Source: Neoarius graeffei
Lineage: Eukaryota; Chordata; Actinopteri; Siluriformes; Ariidae
Direction: 5' to 3'
Assembly: GCF_027579695.1 (NCBI RefSeq)
Contig: NC_083572.1
Span: 16,182,915-16,246,914 of the forward strand
DNA length: 64,000 bases
The stretch's first letter is position 1, and every line of letters begins with the position of its first letter. Below, in pieces: positions 43,140 through 55,029 of this stretch. The notes under the pieces are model-generated. The model did not search any database. It saw only the letters and a list, made by a program, of their open reading frames with translations, and was not told the origin of the DNA. Made by a program: the position numbers and the translations under genes.

Positions 43140-44380
43140 ACAAGCGCATGAAAGGATGTTATTGAATTTGGTATGGCAAAACGGCACTGGTGAAATGAAT
43201 TTGCTGGTGTGTGTTGTGGTGAACAGATGGTTCAACAGGTGTCTGAACAATGGGATTATTCAGAGCTGCAGGTGAAATGGTGAAAGGGTCACCATTGCAC
43301 ATGCAGCCTAAGAAATGTCGGAGTCCTGACAGGGTTAGCGCTGTTTGCTTAACCAGGTATTAAGAAAGAAATGACGCACAATCCTGCTATTGTTTTTGTT
43401 CACACAGCTTAAAATAATCAGCCATTGTGGGATTGTCTGCCTGTACAGCAGTTCCCCTGGGATTTGAAAAATATTCGCCACTCCTCCCCCCTCCCCTTGA
43501 AAAATCAAGCCGAAGAAGTATTCTTCACTTTTTCTTTTTCTTTTTTTTTCCCCCTAGTTACCGAAATACCAGAGTGGACTTAATACAGGTTTATACCAAT
43601 CAAACTGGCACAATTCATATATTTGTACAGATGCAGCGAGGCCTCGTCATTACATATAAAATTTGGGCTCCACTCCAGCCTCTAATAAGAGACTTGATTT
43701 TGGGCCCCTGTGCACCATCAAGCTCAAATAAACCTCTTTAGTTTGAGCTTACTGAAGGTTATTTTAGCATGGAATTGTTCAAAAGAGATATTAGAACTCT
43801 GTTAACCTTTACTTCAACACAAAACTTGATTTACAGTCGAAGAGTCTGGGAACGACCAACAGTGAAGGAATCCGATTTTCTTGTCAATTTACGAACCGAA
43901 CACAATGACACAGCGTTTCTCATCATACGTTCAGCATGGGAACTCATCACGCCATGCTGCCTGAAACACAGCTCCCTTCAGTTGCTTGCTGGTTGTCAGC
44001 ACTTTCACTCTGTGTGGGTTTTTTTTTTTTTTTTTAAACAGCCCCTCTATTTCTGACTCTGTCCGGTGGGCTCAGGGACGGTAGTAGGGGGTTCAAGTGT
44101 GTCTCCCCCATGGCTGTTTCAGCCCTTAAATCATATTCAGTGCTTGAAGAAGGCCACCCAATAAACTTCGTCTGTGCCATTGTCTGGTTCACGCGGAGAT
44201 AATTACATCACCACACCAGGCCAATTAAGCCGCTCTGCAATTGGTTAAAAGCCTGGTGGTCATTAGTTGATTTTTATTGGTCACAAACACACGCTCATTA
44301 TTTACACTCTGGCTTCCCGCCGTCTCTTCACTGGGGTTAGATTTCGGCAAATGGAGGGATTTCTATAAAAGATGACTTAT
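43140..44380. other. No gene seen; T-rich runs
   Basis: Contains T runs near 43535 and 44016. The open frame 43427-43741 crosses one of them and is not supported. Confidence 0.5.
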
Positions 44381-44390
44381 GACCAATACA

Positions 44391-44765
44391 GGGCGGCACG
44401 GTGGTGTAGTGGTTAGCGCTGTCGCCTCACAGCAAGAAGGTCCGGGTTCGAGCCCCGTGGCCAGCGAGGGCCTTTCTGTGCGGAGTTTGCATGTTCTCCC
44501 CGTGTCCGCGTGGGTTTCCTCTGGGTGCTCTGGTTTCCCCCACAGTCCAAAGACATGCAGGTTAGGTTAACTGGTGACTCTAAATTGACCGTAGGTGTGA
44601 ATGTGAGTGTGAATGGTTGTCTGTGTCTATGTGTCAGCCCTGTGATGACCTGGCGACTTGTCCAGGGTGTACCCCGCCTTTCGCCCGTAGTCAGCTGGGA
44701 TAGGCTCCAGCTTGCCTGCGACCCTGTAGAACAGGATAAAGCGGCTAGAGATAATGAGATGAGAT
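44391..44765 (+). repeat. V-SINE, young
   Basis: Complete. Target duplication GACCAATACA at 44381-44390 and 44766-44775. Confidence 0.96.
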
Positions 44766-44882
44766 GACCAATACATTCGTCACTGTGGCGACTGCTAGTA
44801 ATTTTCTGTTCGTCGCTGATGTTTGTCAATGATGAGCGCCAGCGGGAACCCTGTATGTAAAGGGATGATTGGTTTAGGCTGG

Positions 44883-45130
44883 CACTGGCACAGTGGGTAG
44901 CGTTTCTGCCTCACAGCTCCAGACTCCCTGGTTCAATCCTGAACTTGGGTTACTGTCGGTGTGGTTTTGCAAGTTCTCCTCCCTATGGGTTTTCTCCAGT
45001 AGGTGGATTGACTGTGTTAAATTGGTGCCCTGTAAAGGATCTAGGATGTCCTCCTGATCCTTGGCCAGTGTTCTTGGATCCTGCTCAGGGTCATTCAGGA
45101 TCCACCGTGAATGACCCTGAGCAGGATAAA
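44883..45130 (+). repeat. SINE family B, near complete, with palindromic 3' end
   Basis: Head CACTGGCACAGTGGGTAGCG, B-box region GGTTCAATCC and the TTGGTGCCCTGTAAAGG body. The 3' part 45077-45127 is an inverted repeat: TCCTGCTCAGGGTCATTCA and its mirror TGAATGACCCTGAGCAGGA around GGATCCACCG. Confidence 0.8.
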
Positions 45131-46770
45131 ACGGTTACTCGAGTATCGGTGGTTTCAGTGTACTTAGATTTAGATTCCGGTTTATGAAACTGTTCGTTGT
45201 ATTAGGACTCCTTTATACTTGTAAGTGTATTCTGTAATTTATTACAAAAAGAATGTTAACGTGTTGTCAGATCATCTACAGCTGAGAAGGGGATGATGCT
45301 GGATACTGGATGCAAAACATTTCTGTTGCACGCTGCCAGTTTTGTCTGGATGAATTATTTATTTTTCTTTTTCCAGATTAAAATTCGCTGCTAGTCCAAC
45401 CCTTGGAACACATCAGCAAGTTTAACGCTTTCGGGTGCTGTGACGCGTACCGTCGGCTTACGCGCCGCATAGATGAGCAAAGTGATGCTTCCAATGTGGA
45501 CCTTTTTGTATCTCTACTCCGACTGGTTTCTAGTCGCTTTCAAAGGTAGCTCAACACTAAACACAAGATGTTCCTTCATTCCTCCTCTGGGAAAACCTGT
45601 GTGTTGGGGCTAATGCTCTGTGGTAGAGAGACCGTGTAGCTTTGACGTGTTGAGTTTAAATCCCATGGCTGTCAGAGAGCCAGGCCTTGAACTTTCAGTT
45701 GATTTGGACTGATTTCTGGCTCAGCTATAGGCTGAATTTTATTAAAGGGTCTGCTAACTTCTTTTTTCTTTTTTTGGCATGTCCAGTGTTGAGAAACCAA
45801 AAGCTGTATGTGTAGCTGCTGTTGTGTCTGCATTTTAAAGTCCAGTCATAATCAGCGGACTCTGATCCGTTTGCCTGATCATTCGTGCTGCTTCAGTGAG
45901 AACTTGAGCATCGCTTAGTTACAGCTTTCTATTTTAGTCCTGCAGCAAACCTGCACTTTTTTTCAACCAATTAATCAACGTAAGATTAAAAAAAAAAAAT
46001 TCAACGTTGAATCCGCAGCAGCTGGCTCTCCTCACTAAGCCTCTCTTTTCTACTTGGTTCAATCTCTGTCTCTCTCTCTCTTATCAATCTTTAACCTTCT
46101 TAATTTAATTTAATTTGATGGATTTTAAGTGTGTTAACAGTGAGTGCATTACTGAGGTATCAGATTAGGTCTGGATCTCCGACTCACCGTTTTATCAGCA
46201 CTTCTCAGCCGCCCTGTCGCAGAGCTTTCCAGATGTCTGTTTTCTGCTTTCCAGAAAATCCTTTTTGAGGAAGGATATTGCGTTTCTTGCAGTCTGTTCC
46301 TCCAGATGGAGAAAATGGATGTTTTGTACAGTGTTTTTCTCCCACATGCACCTGAATAATGTTTCCCAGTTTATGCTGTGTATTCTCGCTATTCGATATT
46401 TATTTTTTATTTTATTTTTTTTAAATTCGTAGTTGCTCATCGGTCAGTAATCTGAGAAAGAAAATAAACCCGAGGTCTTACTGACTTCGACAAAGTAAAC
46501 GTTTTTCGTTTGATATGTAGCTATGTTTAAGATGTAATGAACTGTTTTTACAGCAAGGTTTGCCAAATCTTAATCTGTTTGTTTGTGTGTGATGTAAATG
46601 TAGTATTGGTTTTCTTGTCGTTTTAGACTGTAGGTGGGGTTTTTTTTTTTTATTTCTCGTTTGTTTTACTGTTAGACGCTAACCAGGCTTGGATAGATGG
46701 ATAGAATTAAGGTAAAATTACATGCAAGTAGGACAATACTAATGTACAATTGAACTAAATTTATGAAACT
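45131..46770. other. No gene seen
   Basis: About 1.6 kb without recognisable genes or repeats beyond a CT repeat near 46066 and A/T runs. Possibly intronic if the candidate exon at 34885 is real. Confidence 0.45.
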
Positions 46771-46782
46771 AAAACCAAGGAT

Positions 46783-47154
46783 GGGGCGGCACGGTGGTGT
46801 AGTGGTTAGCGCTGTCGCCTCACAGCAAGAAGGTCCGGGTTCGAGCCCCGTGGCCGGCGAGGGCCTTTCTGTGCGGAGTTTGCATGTTCTCCCCATGTCC
46901 GCGTGGGTTTCCTCCGGGTGCTCCGGTTTCCCCCACAGTCCAAAGACATGCAGGTTAGGTTAACTGGTGACTCTAAATTGACCGTAGGTGTGAATGTGAG
47001 TGTGAATGGTTGTCTGTGTCTATGTGTCAGCCCTGTGATGACCTGGCGACTTGTCCAGGGTGTACCCCGCCTTTCGCCCATAGTCAGCTGGGATAGGCTC
47101 CAGCTTGCCTGCGACCCTGTAGAAGGATAAAGCGGCTAGAGATAATGAGATGAG
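46783..47154 (+). repeat. V-SINE, young
   Basis: Complete. Target duplication AAAACCAAGGAT at 46771-46782 and 47155-47166. Confidence 0.96.
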
Positions 47155-47230
47155 AAAACCAAGGATAGCGCAACTTCTTTCTGTTGTGATCCGAAGAAAA
47201 GTTTCAGGATGGCGCCATGTTGATTATCAT

Positions 47231-48428
47231 CAGAGGTAGACAAAGTACCCAACTTCATTAGTTAAGTCAAAGTACAGATCCCGCTGGTCAGATGTTACTC
47301 TGATACAAGTGGAAGTTGTGCAGTCAAATTTTTACTTAAGTTAAAGTATTGAAGTACTCGCTTTTAAAAATACTTGAGTATTAAAAGTAAATTTTCCGTC
47401 AATGCATCGTTGTATTATCGCCACAACGCTTACAAAACCAAATGCAGTTACCAAAGACAGAAATGTGAATTCAGAAAATGAACGCATGCTGTGCCATCAT
47501 GGTGGTTTAACGTTAAGCTAGCTAGTCAGTGAAACTCCACCTGACGTGCTAGCAAACTCTCTTCAAACTCGAAATCATATCGGGTAGCTAACGCTACTAG
47601 AAAAGAAACATTTCTGCATTGTTTATTTGGCAAGATTATGCTAAAACATTATATTTCTGAAAGGACTTCAGATAAGTTAATGTTGTTCATGTTAGCGTAA
47701 CTCCGCTTTTACATGCTAACAGTGTCCAAGTTAACTAGCTATGTGTTAACGTTAGCCGTAGACAAGGCTACGGTAACTTGGCGGGCAAATCCATAGAAAG
47801 TCATTTGACTAACCAGACTGCATAGCTATTGCAATGTTATCGCTAGCTCTAAAAACATAAAACTTCATTGCAGGCTTTCTCTTGGAATAAAACGTTTACA
47901 GACCTCAATATGCTTCTGCAGATTGGACGGCGAGTTTTTGTAAGGCCGTGATGTAGTTTGTTTTCGGCAAACGTTTAAAACGAAATTAATCTTTATTCCT
48001 TTCGGAAAACTGAAACATGGGTTCTAGGTATGGCCATGGATGTGTGCATTCTCCAGAAGAACAGCCTCCTTCCATTCTGCCATCAACTGATCGTGTTCAG
48101 ATAATGCTGCGGAGAAATCACTGAACTTGATCTTATAGTCTATGGACGTGACGTGACCCTAGTGATTACTGATCGGCTGTCTCAGTGTCGCCTGCGAAAA
48201 AACCAATCGTGTTTTAGAAAAGAAAAGGGAAAAACATCCACTTTCAAAGCAGCTTTATAGTCACGAGGACTTTGACAGAAATGTAGCGGAGTAAAAAGTA
48301 CGATATTTGCGCTTCAAATGTAGTGAAGTTAGTCGTAAGTTTCCAAAAATAAAAATACTTGAGTAAAGTACAGATACTCAATGTACTTAAGTACTCAAGT
48401 AAATGTATTTCGTTACTGTCCACCTCTG
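47231..48428. mobile_element. hAT non-autonomous element, 1.2 kb
   Basis: Ends CAGAGGTAGACAAAGTAC and GTTACTGTCCACCTCTG with an exact 8-bp duplication, ATTATCAT (47223-47230 and 48429-48436). Sub-terminal ACTTAAGT/ACTTGAGTA words repeat near both ends. No transposase frame remains inside. Confidence 0.93.
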
Positions 48429-48719
48429 ATTATCATGGAATTAAGTGCATTATCAGTACTAAATTTGTACAAATGGCACCAAGTAGAAATGAATAAATAA
48501 ACTAAATTGCTTATCATTTTTTACAAGCGATGCAAGGATAGTCTTATCTCATTTTTCTGACTTTTTGGCAAGGACAAAAACACTACATTTTAATAAAAAA
48601 AAAAACTTTTTGTTTGAGGAAGATACGAGGATACTTCAAAAAGTTCAGCCTCATCCGGAAGCAAGGGGCGTAACTCCTATTTTGGAGCATAACAAAAACT
48701 CAACTGAAAGAAGCCATCA

Positions 48720-48960
48720 AGAGGGGGAAAAAAAGGAGAGGAAAGCTTCAAGTTGGCGTGCTCTTGCTCCAGGGCAATGCGCCCATCCACACAGCGCAGG
48801 TCACAGTGGCAGAAGCAACCAGATGTGGCTTTGAACTGTTGCTGCCCCATGCACCTTACTCACCCGACCTGGCAACGTTTGACGACTTCTTTTTCCCAAA
48901 CTGAAATCCCACTCGCATTGTCACCATTTTCAGAGTGATGATGAAGTCATCCGTGCTGTT
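48720..48960 (+). pseudogene. Mariner transposase fragment
   Basis: A reading of the plus strand gives LQGNAPIHTAQ, altered from the usual D-N-A-R-P-H-T catalytic motif with its Asp changed to Gly. It is followed by LLPHAPYSPDLATFDDFFFP, the mariner D34D box with its final Asp. It is then stopped at about 48902. The first catalytic Asp and the DNA-binding domain are missing. Confidence 0.82.
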
Positions 48961-49156
48961 TGACTAGTATCTGGAGGCTCAAGACATGACCACCTTCCAC
49001 GGAGGGACACAGGAAATCATTCCTACCTGTTGCAGTCAAGCTGTACAATGCCACGGTATAACTGTGGTACACTCTCTTACCATGTATATCCTTAACTCGG
49101 GTGCAATATACAGTATGTATATAAAATCACTTCATTTTGCTTTTACTTAAATTATT

Positions 49157-49524
49157 CTCATCTCATCTCATTACCTCTAGCTGCTTTATCCTTCTACAGG
49201 GTCGCAGGCAAGCTGGAGCCTATCCCAGCTGACTACGGGCGAAAGGCGGGGTACACCCTGGACAAGTCGCCAGGTCATCACAGGGCTGACACATAAACAC
49301 AGACAACCATTCACACTCTCATTCACACCTACGGTCAATTTAGAGTCACCAGTTAACCTAACCTGCATGTCTTTGGACTGTGGGGGAAACCGGAGCACCC
49401 GGAGGAAACCCACGCGGACACGGGGAGAACATGCAAACTCCACACAGAAAGGCCCTCGCCGGCCCCGGGGCTCGAACCCAGGACCTTCTTGCTGTGAGGC
49501 GACAGCGCTAACCACTACACCGCC
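49157..49524 (-). repeat. V-SINE, young, inside the mariner relic
   Basis: Complete minus-strand copy. Target duplication TACTTAAATTATT at 49144-49156 and 49525-49537. Confidence 0.95.
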
Positions 49525-49728
49525 TACTTAAATTATTGAACTTTTTTTTATTTAAATTTTATTTTTTTTTTATTTATTCTTTTTTTCAGATGATTTTATC
49601 TTCCATTTTTAGACATGTTTACTACTACTTTGATTCAGGAGCTTGGTAGCAAGTTTGAATTCCCCTCCGGGGATTAATAAAGTGATCCTGAAGCTTGAAC
49701 ATCAGTGGACCAAGTGCATTGAAGTTAA

Positions 49729-50993
49729 GCCTAGGTCACAACCGGACGTACAATTTTTTTTTTTTTTGTTGTTGTTCGTGGAGAAAGACGCACATTGGCC
49801 GTAAGTTTGTCTTGCAACCTGAAAAAAACGTAAGCGCTAAGGCTGTAACGATACACCCAACTCACGATACGATTCGTATCGCGATTTTTGACCCACGATT
49901 CGATACGCCCACGATTTTTTTAAAAATGTTTTTTAAAGTAGTAAATTTGACTTATTAACATTTACTTACTTACTTACGTTAACTATTTAATAACAAATAA
50001 TTCAGACCACTGCAGAGAATGAGTAATATGTATGCAAAAATGAACAAATGTATATCCAAAGATTGTTTTATTTCTCAAAATAATACTGTTGAGCCGGAAG
50101 CTCTGTTTTTTTTCGGTTCTGAAAAAGTCATTTTTCCAAATCGTGTAAATCCGTTAAGATTTTTTTTGGGGGGGTGGCTCTCTCACTGTCTCACTCTCAT
50201 AGGGCCAATGATTTTCTGTGATCGCGGAAAACAGATGGAAATTACGGAATTTTTATGGTGAAACATTGCTCGCGTGTCAAAATGTAACTGCCGCAGAAGG
50301 CTTCCGCCCAAGCAGACATGCCTTCGGTGTTGCCAGATATTGCTAACATTTTCCACCCCAAAATATGTTCAAAACCAGCCAAAAAGCACCTAAACCCGCC
50401 CAATCTGGCAACACTGCATGCCTTTCCGGTCAAGTGATTGTGATTGGCTTGTGGCACACCTAGCCAGCCAATGAGCTGCTTGTTTACAGATTCGCTCCCC
50501 GCGTCGCAACCCGAATGGCGACCGCTTAAAAGAAATGAATGCTCTGCCAGTGGCGAGTGCGGACGTTGCGTGACTCGCAGAAGATTGTCGCAGGTCGGCG
50601 AAAAAACGACTTACTAATAGATATAAAAAAAATAAAAGTAATTTAAGTAAGTTTAAAATGTAATTTAAATAAAAAGTAAAGTATTCATAAATTGAAGTTT
50701 GGAAGCGCCTCTGTTTTGGGGCTGAGGAGAAGTTTGAAAGGGTGTACTGCAATTCTGCCTTCTTGTATCGCGATACGGATCGTGGCTCTGCGTATCGCGA
50801 TTTCGATTTCAATACGCATATCGTTACAGCCCTAGTAAGCGCCCATAGAGTCTGTTTGACATGACAAAGAACCTCTGCGGCCAGTCTACGGCTCGAAAAT
50901 CAGCACGTCACACGCGCGCCCTCCGTGCGTTTCTTGCGGTTTTTGCACGTAGACCGGCCGTAGGAGCACGTACAGCCGGTTGTGACCTAGGTT
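49729..50993. mobile_element. TTAA-target DNA element with inner hAT
   Basis: Ends CCTAGGTCACAACCGG and its mirror CCGGTTGTGACCTAGG, each next to TTAA (49725-49728 and 50994-50997), as in piggyBac or Kolobok types. GCACGTCACACGCGCG and CGTAC words occur inside. Its own body is only about 270 bases once the inner element is removed. Confidence 0.68.
49838..50834. mobile_element. hAT-like element, nested
   Basis: Ends TAAGGCTGTAACGATAC and GTATCGTTACAGCCCTA-type mirror, with an exact 8-bp duplication, GTAAGCGC (49830-49837 and 50835-50842). Sub-terminal ACGATACGATTCGTATCGCG is itself palindromic. No transposase domain was recognised in the 140-codon frame at 50390-50812. Confidence 0.85.
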
Positions 50994-51087
50994 TTAAAGG
51001 AGACGGTGTTGAAAAATAACGCAAGAACAATCTTTCTCCTGTGACGTTTCCTGGGTGAGGCCGAGAACTTTTTGAAGCACCCTTGTA

Positions 51088-52065
51088 ATAATATGATATA
51101 TAATTTTCCTTAGTCTGTATTAATGCACTTAACTAGGTCGACATTCATTATTACATTGTTAGTGTTTTTTTTGTTTTTTTTTTGTTTTTTTCCCCTTTTA
51201 AGGCCAGCTCGGCTTAAACAAAGCGCAGGATTGGGCAGCTTTTATTTGCCCACCTGTCAAGCTAATGAATTTCTGATCCATCCACCCCGGCTTATGTGCC
51301 TTTGCAATTTAAAATGAAGTTTCAATTTTTTCATTTTATTCGATTGGATTTTTTGCACAAACAAGTATCAGACCATAACTTGTTAATGTATCTTTAGGGA
51401 AGCAGCTTCTTCAATGCCCACTGTGATGACCGGCATTGCATCATGGTCTAATCTGTGTTTCGTCACAATTTGTAATGCAAGAAGGCCTTAAGGATGATGT
51501 GTGTGTTTTTTATTTTCCTTGATTTGCATGTTCCAAAGGTCTCTGAACGTTGATTAACAGGCTGGTTTTACTTCTGCTCTGGTATTTGTAAATCAGGTGT
51601 GACTGGTGTGCTTTGTTCCTTACTGACTGGCATGTATTTCCTGCTAAACTACTCCAGCCGAGAACAAAAGACCCGATAAGTAGGTGAAGTGTATATGGGG
51701 GGGGGAATGGTTCGGGTCTATTGACCATAACTTTCTCGACTGTGATCAGCAGGTTTATTGAGCAACTTTAAGAGGAGACACACCTGTAGTGAGCGGCTTG
51801 AACAATGTTTGACCTCCTGCTAGGAGCTATATCTCGAATTACTATGACTTGGCACTTAAAATGCATTTAATGTATAGGGTTTGGACAGGGAATATATATT
51901 CAGCTAGGTTTTTACATTACAGCAGCTTCGAGTGTGGTTCATCAAAAAAAAAAGCACTGATTTTGTATTGTCCTGTCATGATTGACTGACTAAATTACTT
52001 AACGTTGCCAAGTTATGAACTTGAGCAGCAATGCATAAGGGTGGTGTTTTTGTTTTTTTGTTTGT
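51088..52065. other. No gene seen
   Basis: T-rich with G-run at about 51698. Nothing coding. Confidence 0.45.
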
Positions 52066-52400
52066 TGGTGCAAGAAGGTTTGGACACCACCTTCTAATTC
52101 AATGTTTTTTCTTTATTTTTATTAATTAAAACACACTTCATATCTTAAAGTAACGATGGATGTCGTTTTTCTCTTTACTTAGTCGAGTGGTTCTTGACAT
52201 CATATGGATTACTGAATTGGGGATATTTATTGTTTGATCTCAAATACATTTAAGAAAGCAAGAAACTCCTCCACTAATTAATTAACTTTTGATGAGGCAC
52301 TCCTGTTAATTGAAAAGCATTCCAGGTGACTCATGAAGCTGGTTAAGGTAACGCCAATAGTGTACGAAGTGTCAAGGTAAACCGTTACAGAAGGGTGTAG
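52066..52400. mobile_element. Tc1-like non-autonomous fragment, copy 2
   Basis: Starts GTGCAAGAAGGTTTGGACACC, a Tc1-type terminal repeat. Shares CTTAAAGTAACGATGGATGTCG and AAGCATTCCAGGTGACTCATG with 26757-27242. Confidence 0.65.
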
Positions 52401-52601
52401 TTGTTGCATGTCACGCCCATATTGGCTTGCTGATCTTCCCATTCGACTGAGATTTAGTCCCTTCTTTGCTCGTATAATAACCAGGCTTATAGTTCTTGAG
52501 TCCAGGACTCATGACTCGGACTTGGCATAAGATATTTATATCTATGTTAACTTTTATACTAATTTCGTACAAGAGAATGCACATTCACCTGTTCATACGT
52601 C

Positions 52602-52805
52602 ATGATCAGGAACAAACTAACGTCAATGGCGCTAAAATGCCTGGAGAGGATGCTCCTAGGATTGTCCGCTTTGCTTATACAAACTTCTCGTGCAGTGGGG
52701 AAAAAACGCACTGCTATGTGTTCCATATGTAGAAGAACTATCGACGAGACGACAGGGACGACCTCGAGCTTCAATCATTTGGTAAGACTCCACCCAGAGA
52801 AGTAA
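52602..52805 (+). pseudogene. BED zinc-finger exon of a hAT transposase
   Basis: Residues C40 and C43, then H60 and H65 of the 67-codon frame form the BED ligands. The upstream half (to SRAVGKK) lacks the aromatic residues expected of a complete BED domain. The frame ends just after a possible donor (GAGAA|GTAAGTGA). No catalytic domain follows. Confidence 0.65.
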
Positions 52806-53017
52806 GTGACACGCTATGTTCATTGCGCTATTTGATAGCGGGATTTGCTGAGCGATGAACAAGCTTTTTATCTGGAGCCTGTTAACTAAAATGGGGCGGT
52901 CAAGCAGGAACGCTAGTCCAACACGGTAGCAACAGCCACAGTCACATGGTGCTGTTGGAGTCTTGTTCTCAGGCTCGACTCGGATGTTCTTTTCATGACT
53001 TGGACTCGAGGTTTAGT

Positions 53018-54674
53018 CAGGGGCGCAGATACGTTTTTTTGAACTGGGGGGGACAAAGCTGCCAGCAAACCACCCCCACCCCCTACATGTGTTGTGCGAG
53101 GAATACTCTGATGCCCTCAGGGAGGCGACATTACTCAGCTAAGACAAAAAAAAACATCACTCCTTCATCGGTTACCTTGACGATGCTCATGCCCCCTAAA
53201 GGCCATTCCCTGCCTTGCCAGGAGCATCACACCCCCTATTATTTTCAAAAGGCTTTCTCTGTTTTCTGCCTGTTGCATACTGACTGCACTGCTCAACTGT
53301 GTGCTAATTGGCTTGCTCTCATATATGCAGCTGTTGTGACAGCCACTTTGTGACCAGCTGATTTCTCATGGCTGGAAAATTTTTCAAGAGCTCTTTTCCA
53401 GTTTTTAAAACCGGAACTTACAAAAGCTGGGTCTATGCTCTTGGCTTGTGCTGGTTTTCCACTTCTATAGTATTTAGAGCAATGAAAACACAGAACACCA
53501 TCAATACCAGGACTGACATGCAGCCAGGGATACTTTTCATACCATACTTTTTGGAATGACCATGTACGGTGCTTCATCACCTGCTTTTGAACAGATTTGG
53601 GGTCAGGTTGATTTGGTTTTGTATATGACACGTCAACCTCCTCTCCCTTTCCTCCAGCTGTCTCTGCCCTTGCTTTCTCGTCTCCTGTCCATCCTTCTCT
53701 CTCTTTCCTTCTACCTCTTGCAGTTGCAGGCCTAGTGCACCACTACTACCCTCCTGTGGATCACTTATTTCACCTCCCTCACTGCCATCACCAGGAACTA
53801 CCTGCAGGCCAGGACAATGATAACATTTTAACATAGCCTATGGAAATCCAAAGTTTATACATTATCATCACGCACAGAAATTGCAAAACTAGTTTTAAAA
53901 CCGCTAAGTTCCAACTATTAAACATAGTGAGAGGCTGGGCTACGTGTGTGTAAAGTGTAAACCAGTGCATCCTGACTTTCTAACTATGCCTGTGTGTTGC
54001 GTGAGCGGCAGTCAGTCAACAACTCTTCGCAAAGTTTCCTTATGAAACAATATGCTCGCTGAAATTATGGCAGGGAACGCCAGATTAAACATTAAAACTG
54101 CCTTCTGAGCACTGTATCTACAGGCTACCACCGAAAGAAGGAGGCTACCAGAAAGGCATCTCTACTCCGTACGATTTTACTTTCACTACGACATTACTTT
54201 GAACAGACTATCAAAAAATTGCAAGGTGATATGATAAAGTAAGGCACAGTTTACTTAGTCGTGTTTTTTTTTTTTTTTTTTTAAACGATGCAATCGTTTT
54301 CTGCCTTTTCGGTTTGGCACCCTTCATCATGCCGTGTTGGGGTCCTGAACTAGGAGCTGTCCCCGATATGCCTGTCAAACTTGTTGTGGGTAACCATAGC
54401 AACCAAGCTCGAGCTCGCAGTCTGCGCAGCTCAACCAACCGAATATCAGTCTTTGTTTTGTTTTATGTGAGTTGTTGCAACTATGTATGTACTGCTGTGC
54501 ACCTCAATAAACCGAATGGTAATTAGTCTTTTGATTTTTCCGTGAGGTTTGCCTTATGCAAAGAAAGACAGCATAGATGTTTTTTCCTCCCTATAAGTGG
54601 GGGGGACCGAACAAGGTGAATTTAAATCTGGGTGGGACGAATCCCACCCGTCCCACCCTCTATCTGCGCCCGTG
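53018..54674 (-). mobile_element. hAT element with TTF zinc-finger exon
   Basis: Ends CAGGGGCGCAGATACG and its mirror TATCTGCGCCCGTG, with an exact 8-bp duplication, GGTTTAGT (53010-53017 and 54675-54682). It keeps a first coding exon on the minus strand but not the RNase-H-like catalytic part. Confidence 0.9.
53293..53631 (-). CDS. TTF-type zinc-finger exon of a ZMYM1/hAT-like transposase
   Basis: 112 open codons. The order W24, then FQKVWYEKYPWLHVSPG, VLCFHCSKY (C47 and C50 pair), GFKNWKRALEKFSSHEKSAGHK (H88 and H94) matches the TTF zinc finger found in transposases and ZMYM1-like host proteins. The frame is intact, but the protein stops before the dimerisation and catalytic regions. It may be the remaining exon of a spliced transposase gene or a fragment. 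It would bind DNA at most. Confidence 0.78.
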   Translation of the reverse strand: MSYTKPNQPDPKSVQKQVMKHRTWSFQKVWYEKYPWLHVSPGIDGVLCFHCSKYYRSGKPAQAKSIDPAFVSSGFKNWKRALEKFSSHEKSAGHKVAVTTAAYMRASQLAHS

Positions 54675-54685
54675 GGTTTAGTGAC

Positions 54686-55028
54686 TTGACGACAACATTG
54701 ATAACCTCCATTCTTCTGGGAAAGCCTTCTGCTAGAGTTTGGTTGTAGGGATTTGCTCATTCAACCACAAGGGCATTAGCGAGGTCCGGTGTGAAGCTCA
54801 GGGTGCAGTCGGCATTCCAGTTCATCCCAAATACGTTGGATGGGATTGAAGTCAGGGCTCTGTGCACGACACTTGAATTTGCAACAGCCCTCACAAACCA
54901 TGTCTCCATGGTGCATAGGATTGCTACAGTATATGAAGTCCTCATTCAGTTGTGTGCTTCTAACTTTGGAGCAACAGTTTGGGTTGTGATGGTCAGGTGT
55001 CCACAAGCTTTTGACCATATGTACATTT
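54686..55028 (-). mobile_element. Tc1-like fragment
   Basis: On the minus strand traces of QSPDFNPIQRIWDELECRL (the SPDLNPIE region, Glu replaced by Gln) are visible at 54817-54870. It ends at GGTCAGGTGTCCACAAGCTTTTG (+), a Tc1-type terminus related to 43110-43135. Confidence 0.75.
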
Positions 55029-55029
55029 A

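Larger units (their letters stand above)
48624..51087 (+). mobile_element. Mariner-like element, internally deleted, with two insertions
   Basis: Inverted ends TACGAGGATACTTCAAAAAG (48624) and CTTTTTGAAGCACCCTTGTA (to 51087). It carries a V-SINE at 49157-49524 and a TTAA-type element at 49729-50993. The part left is too short for a full 1.3-kb mariner. Confidence 0.82.
52470..54760 (+). mobile_element. hAT element remnant with BED-finger exon, interrupted
   Basis: Repeated GACTCGGACTTGG/GACTTGGACTCGAGG words lie on either side. The plus strand near 52640-52805 encodes a BED zinc finger (C-x2-C in MCSICRRT, then H-x4-H in NHLVRLHPEK), typical of the N-terminus of hAT transposases. The rest is missing. 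A second hAT element (53018-54674) is inserted. Edges are approximate. Confidence 0.6.

Noticed and set aside
43427-43741. Coding ORF of 104 codons
   Set aside because: It spans a T/F homopolymer region and has no recognisable domain or splice context.
50390-50812. hAT transposase frame of 140 codons inside the nested hAT
   Set aside because: No BED, RNase-H-like or dimerisation motif. A hydrophobic low-complexity stretch occupies the middle.
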